Positions 1 to 8,854 of a DNA stretch of 64,000 nt are shown here, in pieces. The stretch's first letter is position 1. Every line of letters begins with the position of its first letter. The notes beneath the pieces are model-generated. The model was given only the letters and a program-made list of their open reading frames with translations, did no database searches and was not told the origin of the DNA. Location of the stretch: contig CBDDDW010000027.1 of assembly GCA_965226805.1 (NCBI GenBank), forward strand, positions 124,001-188,000, given 5' to 3'. The translations under genes were made by a program, and so were the position numbers. The stretch is from CBDDDW01 sp965226805. GTDB taxonomy: Bacteria; Chloroflexota; Dehalococcoidia; Lucifugimonadales; JAGWBF01.

Positions 1-341
<341 letters not shown>

Positions 342-382
342 GGTCCCAACCCCGCCTGAAGCTGACCCGGAGGGTCTATACG

Positions 383-853
383 TTACCACCTGTAGTGCAC
401 AAAGGCCCGGTTAGCATCAGCCATACGGTGCAACTCATCGCGGCGCCTCACGGCAGCCCCCTCACCCCTGGATGCGTCAACCAGCTCCAATGCCAGCTTG
501 CGCACCATGGGCATGCCCGTGCGAGCTCTGGCCGCTCTTATCATCCACCGTATAGCGAGTGCCTCGCTCCGGTTGGGACGCAGCTCGGTGGGGATTTGGT
601 AGGTGGCGCCACCCACTCTCCGGGGCTTTACCTCAACGAGAGGAGTGGCATTTTTCATTGCCTGCTGGAATATCTCTAAAGGGGCTCTCTTGGCGGTCTC
701 CTCCACCAATTCCAGGGCACCATAGACGATCCGCTGTGCGGTCGTCTTTTTGCCCCACTTCATGATCTTATTGATGAAGCGCGCCAATTCTATACTGTTG
801 TATCTGGGGTCCGGAGGCACATAACGCCTCACGGCCCGCCTTCTCCGAGACAT
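383..853 (-). CDS. rpsG: 30S ribosomal protein S7
   Basis: S7 nucleates assembly of the 3' domain of 16S rRNA and lines the E site. The 156-residue protein has the usual length and the hallmark segments: a basic N-terminus starting MSRRRRA, the helix LARFINKIMKWGKKTTA, the VEVKPRRVGGATYQIP hairpin near residues 73-88, and the R-x-E-A-L-A-x-R-W segment near 94-102. It ends in an aromatic-basic tail, VHYRW. It sits between rpsL (53 nt upstream) and fusA (41 nt downstream). Nothing is unusual. Confidence 0.98.
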   Translation of the reverse strand: MSRRRRAVRRYVPPDPRYNSIELARFINKIMKWGKKTTAQRIVYGALELVEETAKRAPLEIFQQAMKNATPLVEVKPRRVGGATYQIPTELRPNRSEALAIRWMIRAARARTGMPMVRKLALELVDASRGEGAAVRRRDELHRMADANRAFVHYRW

Positions 854-906
854 AGCTATCCAATAACCTTTGAGCGAAAATGGGTTTTCGTCGGGTGGTC
901 CCGGGG

Positions 907-1326
907 CTATCTGGCCTTGGGCTTCTCAGAGCCGTACTTGCTGCGGCCCCTCCTCCTGTCCTGAACGCCCTCGCAATCCAGAGTCCCCCGCACGACGTGG
1001 TAACGAACTCCGGGCAGGTCTTTAACCCTGCCGCCCCGCAAGAGCACCACCGAGTGCTCCTGGAGGTTGTGCCCCTCACCGCCGATATAAGCAGTCACCT
1101 CGAATCCATTGGTAAGCCGGACCCTGGCGACTTTCCGCAAGGCGGAGTTGGGCTTCTTTGGAGTCATGGTCTTGACCTGGACACAGACTCCCCGTCGCTG
1201 GGGAGCTCCTGGACCCCATACCACCCGGTTGCGCAAGGAGTTCTGTAGCCAGTGCATGGCCGGAGCCTTGGTCTTACGCTTCACATTTTTCCGGCCTTTT
1301 CTTACTAGCTGACTAACTGTGGGCAT
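907..1326 (-). CDS. rpsL: 30S ribosomal protein S12
   Basis: S12 is part of the decoding centre and the classic streptomycin target. The ATG at 1324-1326 is chosen because the protein then begins MPTVSQLVRKGRK, the invariant S12 N-terminus, preceded by a purine-rich GAGGGAAGAGG. An in-frame start 22 codons upstream would lie in the promoter and is rejected. The 139-residue product has the core TPKKPNSALRKVARVRLTN with both conserved lysines, then GGEGHNLQEHS and GRVKDLPGVRYH. It carries the insertion after KTKAPA (through VVWGPGAPQ) found in many Gram-positive and Chloroflexota S12 proteins but not in E. coli. First gene of the operon. Confidence 0.98.
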   Translation of the reverse strand: MPTVSQLVRKGRKNVKRKTKAPAMHWLQNSLRNRVVWGPGAPQRRGVCVQVKTMTPKKPNSALRKVARVRLTNGFEVTAYIGGEGHNLQEHSVVLLRGGRVKDLPGVRYHVVRGTLDCEGVQDRRRGRSKYGSEKPKAR

Positions 1327-1360
1327 ACCTCTTCCCTCGCCTTTGCGGCACCACTTAGAT

Positions 1361-1389
1361 ACTGTACCAACAAAGTCAACGTGTGTCAA
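1361..1389 (-). promoter_or_regulatory. Sigma-70-type promoter of the str operon
   Basis: Reading the minus strand, TTGACA (1389-1384) is followed by a 17-nt spacer and TACAGT (1366-1361). This is a perfect -35 box with a 4/6 -10 box at ideal spacing, 34 nt ahead of the rpsL start codon. It lies in the short gap after the transporter gene, so the ribosomal operon probably starts here rather than reading through. Confidence 0.7.
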
Positions 1390-1436
1390 CACTGTCTCGC
1401 ACCGGTTGACATCGACCTGACGTGGTGCTGTCTGAT

Positions 1437-3095
1437 CTAATCTGGGCTTGGTGATTCGGCCTCTGTCGGCGGCTCCAACATAGTCTTGCGCAGTGGGATT
1501 TCTTTGTACAACAGCGTGACGGCTAGGGCCAACAGTGTTATTCCGAGACCCACAAGGAAAACGTCGTGCAAGGCGGTCGCTAGAGCTGCCCGCAGCCCCT
1601 CTTCCACAACCGTCAGAGCTTCCGTCCCACCCTCTCCCTGAGCGGCAAGGTCCTTGATACGGGCCATCGAGCCGGGGTCCAGGATCGCCTGGGGGTCTCT
1701 CACCAGTTCAGCCACCTCGGGGGACATGGCCTCCACGCTTCCGCTTGGGAACGATATGGCCAGCCAGTCCCCCAATCTGATGGCCATGAATGAGCCCAGC
1801 ACCGCGGTCCCGACCGCTCCTCCGATATTCCGGAAGAACTGCACCGAGGCGCTTACGACCCCCAAAACATTGTGGGAGAAAGCGTTCTGCACCGAGATCA
1901 TGAAAGCGGGCAGCGTAGCGCCTAAACCTGCCGCGGCGATAGCCATGTACCAGACGGCATCCGCGCGGGAGGACCCGGTGTCCAGACGGGTAAACAGGAC
2001 CGCACCGACCACCATCAAGGTTACTCCTCCGACGGCCAGCAGTTTGTAGCGGCCTGTGCGCGAGATAACCTGGCCCGCGATTATCGCCGATATCACTCCG
2101 GTCAGCATCGATGGCACCAGGGTGAAGCCGGCGTCCGTGGCAGAAGAACCGGTTACCCCTTGGACAAATAAGGGAATAAACATTATGGCGCCGTACATCC
2201 CAATTGCGGTAAGGAAGGTCACGATCATCGCGACTGTGAATATGGGATTCCGAAAAAGGGCTCTAGGGATCAGCGGATCCGATGCCTTGCCTTCCGCGAT
2301 TAGGAACAACACGGCCATGACGCCTGAGAAAGCTAGTAGGCCCGCAACTTGGAGAGATGCCCACGGGTAATCCGTTCCCGCCCACGTAAGGGCGAGCAGG
2401 AACGGGACCAGACAAGCTATCAGCGTAATCAGACCCTTGTAGTCTATACTGGGACTCACGTCGGGGGAGCGCACATCGGCCATACCGGCCAAGATCAGCA
2501 CAAGGGTAAGGACACTCGTGGGTATATTGATGAAGAATATCCAGCGCCATGTCAGATGGTCTGTCACGAAGCCCCCGGCCAGGGGCCCCAAGATGATCGC
2601 CAGGGCGAACACGGCCCCCACGACACCTGTCCACTTGCCACGTTGAGCAGGAGGGAACACATCCCCCACCACGGCGTAAGAGATGGCGAAAATGCTGCCG
2701 GCGCCGAGCCCCTGGACTCCCCTAAAGAGTATAAGCTGGAGCATATTTTGGGCGCTGCCGCACAGAACCGAGCCCACGAGGAAAACGACCACTCCTCCAG
2801 CCAGCACTCGTTTTCGGCCGTGAATATCCGATAACTTCCCCATTATGGGGATACTTATCGTCGAAGCCAGCATATAGGCAGTGAACACCCATGCGAACTC
2901 ACCAAATCCGCCAAGGTCCGCGACGACCCGTGGAAGGGCAGTGGCCACGATGGTCTGGTCCAGGGCCGCGAGCAACATGGACAGAAGGACGGCCAATACG
3001 CTAAAGATGATTCGCGATCGGGGCAGCTGGGACAGACTTACTGCGCCGCGGAATGACTTTCGGCTGGAGGCGTCCTTGTCGTAGGGGGAATCCAT
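1437..3095 (-). CDS. MFS drug exporter, DHA2 (EmrB/QacA) 14-TM family
   Basis: Proton-driven multidrug exporter of the major facilitator superfamily. The 552-residue protein has an LDQTIVATALP segment near residues 45-55 in the first membrane helix, motif A GKLSDIHGRKRV at 86-97 in the loop after helix 2, and antiporter motif C around residues 170-175 (GPLAGG) followed by W-R-W-I-F-F-I-N-I-P. These are typical of the DHA2 group, and the length suits 14 helices. The loop before the last helix is long and acidic. It lies 110 nt upstream of rpsL on the same strand but is separated from it by a promoter. The substrate cannot be predicted. Confidence 0.9.
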   Translation of the reverse strand: MDSPYDKDASSRKSFRGAVSLSQLPRSRIIFSVLAVLLSMLLAALDQTIVATALPRVVADLGGFGEFAWVFTAYMLASTISIPIMGKLSDIHGRKRVLAGGVVVFLVGSVLCGSAQNMLQLILFRGVQGLGAGSIFAISYAVVGDVFPPAQRGKWTGVVGAVFALAIILGPLAGGFVTDHLTWRWIFFINIPTSVLTLVLILAGMADVRSPDVSPSIDYKGLITLIACLVPFLLALTWAGTDYPWASLQVAGLLAFSGVMAVLFLIAEGKASDPLIPRALFRNPIFTVAMIVTFLTAIGMYGAIMFIPLFVQGVTGSSATDAGFTLVPSMLTGVISAIIAGQVISRTGRYKLLAVGGVTLMVVGAVLFTRLDTGSSRADAVWYMAIAAAGLGATLPAFMISVQNAFSHNVLGVVSASVQFFRNIGGAVGTAVLGSFMAIRLGDWLAISFPSGSVEAMSPEVAELVRDPQAILDPGSMARIKDLAAQGEGGTEALTVVEEGLRAALATALHDVFLVGLGITLLALAVTLLYKEIPLRKTMLEPPTEAESPSPD

Positions 3096-3479
3096 TATGC
3101 CCCGGTCCGGCTAGCAGTCCCTGCCCGCGATCCGACGAGGGTTGTCATATCTAGGGACGCTACCATGGTTCAGTCCAGCAATAGTTTCTTACTTCGGAGC
3201 CGGTGGGTCAAGGCGAATAGAAGTCGATTCCACGAGCGGTGTGTGCAATGGAGCGGATAGTCCCTGCTCCGCACGAAAAAATAACTGACTGGTGTAGAGG
3301 GGGCCCGGCAGCATATTGTGCAGGCTCCCCACCAGCTTCCATGCCCATGGGACACCGTGTTATCCTTACCCATCGCCCGCAATCCGCTGCTAAGGTCGTT
3401 GAGGTTTCACGACAGGAATTCGGCCCCAGACAGTCGGACGGAGGACATTCTTCGCGGTCGGGTTGAAACGGTTGAAACG
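3096..3479. other. Gap without a recognised gene
   Basis: About 380 nt between the divergent transporter gene and the small gene at 3480. Open frames here overlap one another on both strands and resemble no known protein. No strong hairpin was seen. The region probably holds promoters for both flanking genes. Confidence 0.4.
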
Positions 3480-3827
3480 ATGGATGTAAGGAATTACGGC
3501 CTCACGAGACGAGAGCTAAGAGCCGGAGGGGGAACCAGGGAAGGTTTGGCCGGCGAACATTTCGACGAGATGATCGGCAGCCAGGAATTCCACATATACC
3601 GCTCCCCCAACAGAAAACTCAAAGGCTACGAGGCCTTGAAATCGTTCCTAGAGTCCCAGGGCTGCGACGTCATCCGCATCGCTGACGCCCCTACGCCGGT
3701 AGGGAAGGGCTACGAGACGATCAGGATAATGAACAAGGGGGAGCAAATACCGGTACCCTATCTGAGGCGCGCCCATAACTGGGCTCACCAGAGAAATCTG
3801 CTACATCTGTTCCAGAAGAAGGCTTGA
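3480..3827 (+). CDS. Hypothetical protein, 115 residues
   Basis: I do not recognise this gene. The start ATG at 3480 gives a basic, soluble-looking 115-residue protein beginning MDVRNYGLT, with no signal peptide, membrane helix or cysteine pair. The central part (FHIYRSPNRKLKGYEALKSF) and the end (PYLRRAHNWAHQRNLLHLFQ) are rich in R, K, H and Y, which could suit a nucleic-acid contact, but that is a guess. A longer frame opens upstream with little to support it. The gene is alone on the plus strand, convergent with phoU, with an inverted repeat between them. The coding call rests on the length of the open frame and its plausible composition only. Confidence 0.45.
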   Translation: MDVRNYGLTRRELRAGGGTREGLAGEHFDEMIGSQEFHIYRSPNRKLKGYEALKSFLESQGCDVIRIADAPTPVGKGYETIRIMNKGEQIPVPYLRRAHNWAHQRNLLHLFQKKA

Positions 3828-3950
3828 TCGGGCCATTACCAGACTAGGCGCGGCGATGGAGTGACCCTCGCCTGAAACGCAGACCTCTAGTGTCCTGAAT
3901 CGTGAACTAGCTCTTTAAATTGACGTTATAGTCTTGCTTGCCAGGCCGTG

Positions 3951-4013
3951 GTTCGACAAGCTCACCACGAGCGGAATTCGGCACTCCCCGCTCACCCTGA
4001 GCCTGTCGAAGGG
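3951..4013. repeat. Inverted repeat between convergent genes
   Basis: The arm TTCGACAAGCTCACCACGAG near 3951 is matched by an inverted copy near 3991-4013 (CTCACCCTGAGCCTGTCGAA), an imperfect arm of about 23 nt. It sits between the 3' ends of the plus-strand gene at 3480 and minus-strand phoU, where it could end both transcripts. A shorter relative of the right arm occurs near 30489. Confidence 0.6.
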
Positions 4014-4047
4014 TGTCTCATTCGACTGCGGACCGCTGTCTCAGGAC

Positions 4048-4716
4048 TTAGTATTTGGATACGTTGATCTCTTCCATCTTTCCCGTAACCAAGTAAACCA
4101 CCCTCTCGGCTATGTTCGTCGCCCTGTCGGCGATCCGTTCCAGGTCATGGGAGACCCACAGCAGGTACGTAGCCCTCTGGATGGTCGACGGGTCCTCGAT
4201 CATGAGACCGAGGAGCTCCCGATAGACCTGGTCATATAACTCGTCCACTTCGTCGTCTTGGTTGCACACCTGTATCGCGGCCACGGTATCCCTGTTAACG
4301 AATGCCTCCAGGCTCCGGTGAAGCATCTGGATGGCCTTCTCACTCATTCGCGGTATGTCTACGAGGGGCTTCAGCAGTGGCTCTTCGCCTATCATCAAAG
4401 TGATCTTGGCAATGCCCTCGGCATAATCCCCCATGCGCTCCAGCTCTACAGCGATGTGCAGAATAGTCACCAGTATGCGGAGGTCCCCGGCCATGGGCTG
4501 TTGAGTGGCGATGAGGTCGATACACTGTTCCTCGATTTCGAACCGCTTGCTATCGATATAGTCGTCTTCCTTCACCACCTCTTCCGCCGCCTGCAGATCA
4601 CGCCGCTGGAGAGAGTCGAGGGCCCTGACAATGGACTTCTCCACCATATTCCCTAACGCCACCACGTCGTCCTGGAGCATGCTTAGCCGGCGGTCTAAGC
4701 CGGATCTTACTCGCAT
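4048..4716 (-). CDS. phoU: Phosphate transport/regulatory protein PhoU
   Basis: PhoU links the Pst transporter to the PhoR/PhoB system and dampens phosphate uptake when phosphate is plentiful. The 222 residues form two repeated three-helix PhoU domains: the first around residues 15-105 (acidic E-x3-D motifs in the region DDYIDSKRFEIEEQCIDLI), the second around 118-215 with the conserved DDEVDELYDQVYRELL and a SHDLERIADRATNIAE segment. The length is normal. It is the last gene of the pst cluster, 324 nt after pstB; a repeat element (4843-4986) fills much of that gap, so phoU may be less tightly coupled than usual. No PhoR or PhoB gene is in the window. Confidence 0.95.
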   Translation of the reverse strand: MRVRSGLDRRLSMLQDDVVALGNMVEKSIVRALDSLQRRDLQAAEEVVKEDDYIDSKRFEIEEQCIDLIATQQPMAGDLRILVTILHIAVELERMGDYAEGIAKITLMIGEEPLLKPLVDIPRMSEKAIQMLHRSLEAFVNRDTVAAIQVCNQDDEVDELYDQVYRELLGLMIEDPSTIQRATYLLWVSHDLERIADRATNIAERVVYLVTGKMEEINVSKY

Positions 4717-4842
4717 TCTGGCCCTCCTGTTCTCCCCTGATAGCTTCCCGCTGCCCGGATCTCCGTTAACCGGGCTCAGCCAGCCTCCCTACCTCTTCAC
4801 ACGCATGCCTGCAATCTAGCCTACTTGAGGGCTAGAGCTCTC

Positions 4843-4986
4843 TAGTAGGCTGCTAAAAAACCCTCCCGACCATCCCCCCCCTGACCCCATTCCCTTCGGC
4901 TGGCTCAGGGCGGGCTCTCATCCGCCTGAGGCGGACCGGCAAAGGGGCTTCACCCCTCTGCACTCCCTTTCTTCATCAGCCTCCAG
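4843..4986 (+). repeat. Dispersed repeat family A, copy 1
   Basis: Begins CTAGTAGGCTGCTAAAAAAC and ends near TTCATCAGCCTCC. It shares with the copies at 25619, 27411 and 59920 the blocks CCGACCATCCCCCTGACC-like, GCAAAGGGGCTTC-CCCCT and CTTTCTTC-CAGCCT. The ends are inverted relatives (CTAGTAGGCTGC against GCAGCCTACTAG in copy 3), as in a small non-autonomous transposable element. It fills the gap between pstB and phoU. No coding capacity. Confidence 0.7.
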
Positions 4987-5040
4987 GTAGCGCTAATCGG
5001 CAAGTCCGGTCCACCTCCGCCTTTTCTTCAAGGCAACGGG

Positions 5041-5877
5041 TCATCCGAACCTGCCGGTGATGTAGGCCTCGGTCCGTTCGTCCTTTGGGTTGGTGAACAG
5101 CTGCCGTGTGTTGCCGTGCTCGACCAGGTACCCGGCCCGGTCTGGCCCGACGGTGAGGAACGCCGTCTCATCGGAAACCCGAGCGGCCTGCTGCATATTA
5201 TGGGTGACTATTGTAATAGTATACTCCCTGGAAAGCGTACGAATCAGGTCCTCAATGGCCAGAGTGGCTATCGGGTCGAGAGAGGAGCAGGGCTCGTCCA
5301 TGAGGATCACCTCCGGCTGCACGGCCAGGGCCCTAGCTATGCATAGCCTTTGCTGCTGGCCTCCAGAGAGCGTCAAGGCCCCCTTTTTGAGCCTGTCTTT
5401 TACCTCTTCCCACAGGGCGGCCTGCTGAAGAGAGCGTTCCACAAGCTCGTCCATCTTCCCCTTGTAGCCGTTGATCCGGGCTCCGAAGGCAACGTTCTCG
5501 TACACCGATTTGGGGAAGGGGTTGGGCCTCTGGAACACCATCCCTATGCGATACCTGATCTCGGTAGGGTCGACCTCGGGAGCATAGAGGTCCATCTCGT
5601 TGAATAGTACCTTGCCCTCTATCCGGGCATCCGGGATCAGGTCGTTCATACGGTTGAAGCATCGGAGCAACGTGCTTTTGCCGCAGCCCGACGGCCCGAT
5701 TATGGCCGTTACCTGGTTAGCGGGAATGTTCACGTTGATGTCTTTGAGCGCCAAGGCCTTTCCATATGTGGCGTTCAAGCCTATAGTCCTCAGTTTTATC
5801 GGCCTGCCCCCGGCTTCGGAGGCGGATGGCCTTGGAGGCTCCTCGCGATCAACCGCTATCTTGATACTTGTCTCCAA
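5041..5877 (-). CDS. pstB: Phosphate ABC transporter ATP-binding protein PstB
   Basis: ATPase of the high-affinity phosphate importer PstSCAB, acting as a dimer on the cytoplasmic face of PstCA. The 278-residue protein has Walker A GPSGCGKST at 61-69, the signature LSGGQQQR at 170-177, Walker B ILMDEP at 191-196 and the downstream switch histidine in IVTHNMQQA. The sequence FQRPNPFPKSVYENVAFG is a Pst-type Q-loop region. An N-terminal extension of about 28 residues precedes the ABC fold and looks dispensable; the start could be internal. Eleven nt after pstA in the pst operon. Confidence 0.97.
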   Translation of the reverse strand: METSIKIAVDREEPPRPSASEAGGRPIKLRTIGLNATYGKALALKDINVNIPANQVTAIIGPSGCGKSTLLRCFNRMNDLIPDARIEGKVLFNEMDLYAPEVDPTEIRYRIGMVFQRPNPFPKSVYENVAFGARINGYKGKMDELVERSLQQAALWEEVKDRLKKGALTLSGGQQQRLCIARALAVQPEVILMDEPCSSLDPIATLAIEDLIRTLSREYTITIVTHNMQQAARVSDETAFLTVGPDRAGYLVEHGNTRQLFTNPKDERTEAYITGRFG

Positions 5878-5888
5878 TACTCTTTCCT

Positions 5889-6803
5889 TTAACCCTCAGA
5901 CCTCTTTTGAAACCTGTTGCGGAGGAATATGGCAATGGAGTTCATCGCTAATAACATCACCAACAGTACAATGATACCAGCGGCCGCGATCTCCCGAAAC
6001 TCGTCCTGCGGTCTTGTCGTCCAGTTGAAAACTTGGATCGGGAGGGCGACGAAGGGATCGAGGGGGCTGGAGGGCGTAAAAGTGATATATGTGAGGGCGC
6101 CAACCATTATCAGCGGGGCCGTCTCTCCGATGCCCCTGGAGAGGGCGAGTATAGTGCCGGTGAGAATGCCGGGGAATGCCTGAGGAAGCACTACGTGCCA
6201 GACAGTCTGCCAGCGGGTGCCGCCTAGGGCATAGGAGGCCTGGCGCATGGAGAGAGGCACGGTTTTCAGGGCTTCCTGGGCCGTGATGATGATAATGGGC
6301 ATTATGAGCAGGCTCATAGTGAGAGCCCCCGACATGATACTGCGGTCCAGCGCCATCGCCCGAACAAACACGGCCAGCCCCAGGAGGCCGTACACTATGG
6401 AAGGCACACCTGCTAGGTTGGCGATATTAATCTGAATCAGTCGGGTGAGCCAGTGGCGGGGAGCATACTCCTCCAGGTAGATGGCGGTGCCTACGCCGAC
6501 AGGAAAGCTGAACAGCGCGGTGAATACCATCATCCAAAGTGTGCCCAGGAAGGCTATCTTGATCCCAGCCTGGTGAGGGAATCTGGATGCGGGGCTGGTG
6601 AGGAAATGGGGGAAATCGCGAAACAGGGCGCCTCCGCCCTCCAAGATAACAGTCACGAGTAGTATAAAAAGCACAACAATCCCCAGGAAGGTGGCCGCGA
6701 CGGAAACCCCCAGGAAGCCCCGGGCACGATACTTGCGGCCCGCCTGTCCGCTTCTCCCTGGCGGCGTTGTATTTCCCGGCAATCCCTGCTGGCCCGGCAC
6801 CAT
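5889..6803 (-). CDS. pstA: Phosphate ABC transporter permease PstA
   Basis: Inner-membrane permease that forms the phosphate channel with PstC. The 304 residues contain a first helix near 31-55, a long external loop, then five helices, and the BPD EAA-type loop ALKTVPLSMRQASYALGGTR that docks on PstB. The start ATG overlaps the pstC stop by one base (TGATG), indicating translational coupling. The N-terminal 28 residues are Gly/Pro/Arg-rich and cytoplasmic. Normal length and operon position. Confidence 0.95.
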   Translation of the reverse strand: MVPGQQGLPGNTTPPGRSGQAGRKYRARGFLGVSVAATFLGIVVLFILLVTVILEGGGALFRDFPHFLTSPASRFPHQAGIKIAFLGTLWMMVFTALFSFPVGVGTAIYLEEYAPRHWLTRLIQINIANLAGVPSIVYGLLGLAVFVRAMALDRSIMSGALTMSLLIMPIIIITAQEALKTVPLSMRQASYALGGTRWQTVWHVVLPQAFPGILTGTILALSRGIGETAPLIMVGALTYITFTPSSPLDPFVALPIQVFNWTTRPQDEFREIAAAGIIVLLVMLLAMNSIAIFLRNRFQKRSEG

Positions 6804-7690
6804 CAGTACACCCCTCTGTACCGGCGCACGACGTAATGGGCCAAGACGGTCATGCCGAAGGTCATGATGAAGAGGGTCATGGCTACCGCAAATATGGTCT
6901 GGTACTCAGTGCTGCCATGGGGCGTGTCTCCCAGGCTCACCTGCACGATATATGCGGTCATGGTCTGGATACCTTCGAACGGATTCCCTGTGATGTTGGG
7001 AGTCATCCCTGCCGCAAGGGTGACTATCATGGTCTCGCCGATGGCTCGAGAGATGGCCAGAATGAAGGAGGCAACGATGCCGGATAATGCGGCGGGAACT
7101 ATCACCCGAGTAGCCGTCTCGAACTTAGTAGCTCCCAGAGCGTAAGATCCCTCCCGCAGAGACCTGGGCACGGAAATCATGGCGTCTTCGCTCAACGTAG
7201 AGACCATGGGAATGATCATGATTCCCATGACAATAGAGGCGCTGACGGCATTGAACACATCGGTGCCCGGGTAAACATCGCGCAAGACAGGGGTGACGAA
7301 GGTCAGTGCGAAGTATCCATATACGACCGTTGGGATGCCTGCCAGCACCTCCAGAAACGGCTTTATCACCCGCCGAAGGCGCTCAGGGGCGTACTCGCTG
7401 AGGAAGATTGCCGTCGCCAGGCCAACGGGCAGCGCCACGACACAGGCCCCCGCCGTTACGAGCAGCGTTCCGACGACCAGAGGAAGCACGCCGAAGTGCT
7501 GAGGCAGGAACAAAGGAGTCCACTGAGTATCCGTAAGGAAATCGACGATGGACACGGCCTTGAAGAAATTCACAGTCTCCGTGGCCAAGATCAATATGAT
7601 CCCGACGGTGGTGGTCAGAGATATGAGGCCACACAGAAGCAGGAGTGCATGGATAGCCCCCTCACTCAACTTCCGCCTTCGAACTCTCAC
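6803..7690 (-). CDS. pstC: Phosphate ABC transporter permease PstC
   Basis: Second permease of the phosphate importer. The 295 residues have about six membrane helices (first near 13-37) and the EAA loop SEDAMISVPRSLREGSYALG. A segment LSEYAPERLRRVIKPFLEVL followed by AGIPTVVYGYFAL is characteristic of PstC. The start is GTG at 7688-7690, overlapping the pstS stop in the four bases GTGA, so PstC is probably made by reinitiation after PstS. Operon order pstS-pstC-pstA-pstB-phoU is standard. Confidence 0.95.
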   Translation of the reverse strand: MRVRRRKLSEGAIHALLLLCGLISLTTTVGIILILATETVNFFKAVSIVDFLTDTQWTPLFLPQHFGVLPLVVGTLLVTAGACVVALPVGLATAIFLSEYAPERLRRVIKPFLEVLAGIPTVVYGYFALTFVTPVLRDVYPGTDVFNAVSASIVMGIMIIPMVSTLSEDAMISVPRSLREGSYALGATKFETATRVIVPAALSGIVASFILAISRAIGETMIVTLAAGMTPNITGNPFEGIQTMTAYIVQVSLGDTPHGSTEYQTIFAVAMTLFIMTFGMTVLAHYVVRRYRGVY

Positions 7691-8694
7691 CTGCTCTTCT
7701 CCAATAGGTCGTCCAGAGAGACCCCGATCTGAGAACCCTCTCCCCTGAATATGGAGCCCGTAACTCCGCGCCCAAACCTGTCCTGAACGATCTCATAGAG
7801 ACGATCAGGAAACTCCACATAGCCGGTCTCCCGGAGGAACTCGCCGTTTTCGGGGCTGAGATAGAAGTTTACGAACTCCCGTACCTCAGGCCGCTGGGCC
7901 ACTTCGCTCCTAACGTAGATGAATAGTGGCCGGCTCAAGGGTACGTAGGTATTGTTGTTGATGGTCTCACGGGAGGGGGCAACGGGCCCCTTCCCACCGT
8001 TCACCGGCACCAGCTTCAACCTGTCTACATTCTCCGCGAAAAATGCGAACCCGAGGTACCCCAGGGCAAATTTCTCTAGAGCCACCGCTTGTACCAGCAC
8101 GTTGTCGTCTGCCGAAGCGGTGTAATCTGGGCGTGAGGCGCCCGCTCCGCCCACTATGGCCTTGGTGAAATAGTCGAAGGTGCCCGAGTCGGTATCGGCG
8201 CCGGCCAGCTTGATGTCCTCTTGCGGCCAGAGAGGCCGCACATCAGACCACATCTTGACGGTCGAGCCCGGCTCCCAGATCCTTTTGAGCTCCTCGAGCG
8301 TAACGAAGTCCACCCAGTCGTTGTCCGAGTTCACCACGATCGCCAGGCCATCGAAGGCCACCGGCAGCTCTATATATTCGACATTATTCTTGGCGCAGGC
8401 CTCGACCTCCACAGGCTTGATGGGCCGGGATGCATTAGCAATATCGATCTCTCTATTGCAGAACTTCCTGAATCCGCCTCCGGTGCCTGAAATACCGACT
8501 GTAACACGAAATTCACCGAACTTCTTCTGGAATTCTTCCGCCATCGCCTCGGTGATAGGAAAAACGGTGCTGGAGCCGTCGATTTTAAGGATAGGCGGCT
8601 TCGAGCATCCCAAGGACGCCGCCAGAAGAAGGGCGCCCATCACCCCTAATACCAGGACACGGAAGCCGAATCGTAATCGAGATAGCCCTAGCAT
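7687..8694 (-). CDS. pstS: Phosphate-binding lipoprotein PstS
   Basis: Extracytoplasmic phosphate receptor that delivers phosphate to PstCA. The 335 residues start with a lipoprotein signal peptide, hydrophobic to residue 29, with lipobox ASLGC and Cys30 as the likely lipidated residue. The phosphate-binding loop DGSSTVFPIT is at 39-48 and SGTGGGFRKF follows near 69-78. The lipid anchor fits an organism without a classical periplasmic escape route. First gene of the pst operon; a TATAAT box lies 18 nt ahead of the ATG. Confidence 0.95.
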   Translation of the reverse strand: MLGLSRLRFGFRVLVLGVMGALLLAASLGCSKPPILKIDGSSTVFPITEAMAEEFQKKFGEFRVTVGISGTGGGFRKFCNREIDIANASRPIKPVEVEACAKNNVEYIELPVAFDGLAIVVNSDNDWVDFVTLEELKRIWEPGSTVKMWSDVRPLWPQEDIKLAGADTDSGTFDYFTKAIVGGAGASRPDYTASADDNVLVQAVALEKFALGYLGFAFFAENVDRLKLVPVNGGKGPVAPSRETINNNTYVPLSRPLFIYVRSEVAQRPEVREFVNFYLSPENGEFLRETGYVEFPDRLYEIVQDRFGRGVTGSIFRGEGSQIGVSLDDLLEKSR

Positions 8695-8712
8695 GACCGC
8701 TGAGTGCAGCCC

Positions 8713-8718
8713 ATTATA
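8713..8718 (-). promoter_or_regulatory. Probable -10 box of the pst operon
   Basis: A perfect TATAAT reads on the minus strand 18 nt ahead of the pstS ATG. No good -35 box lies 16-18 nt upstream, as expected for an activator-dependent promoter. I could not recognise a Pho box. The leader would be only about 11 nt and has no Shine-Dalgarno sequence. Confidence 0.5.
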
Positions 8719-8778
8719 TAGACTGCTCGCACCGACTTTCGCTTTGCTTTGACGGGGCCTGAAGGACGTGCCCCAATG

Positions 8779-8812
8779 AACAGAGCCCCCCAGGAACCGG
8801 GAGGGCTCTGTT
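8779..8812. terminator. Hairpin between the crotonase-like gene and pstS
   Basis: The arms AACAGAGCCC (8779-8788) and GGGCTCTGTT (8803-8812) form a perfect 10-bp stem with a 14-nt loop. It lies after the stop of the minus-strand gene ending at 8855 and before the pst promoter, a good place to end that transcript. No long U-tract follows, so the intrinsic-terminator reading is only likely. Confidence 0.6.
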
Positions 8813-8854
8813 CGTTCGACTCAGAAATCTCGAGGAGCGGGCAGCCCACGGATG

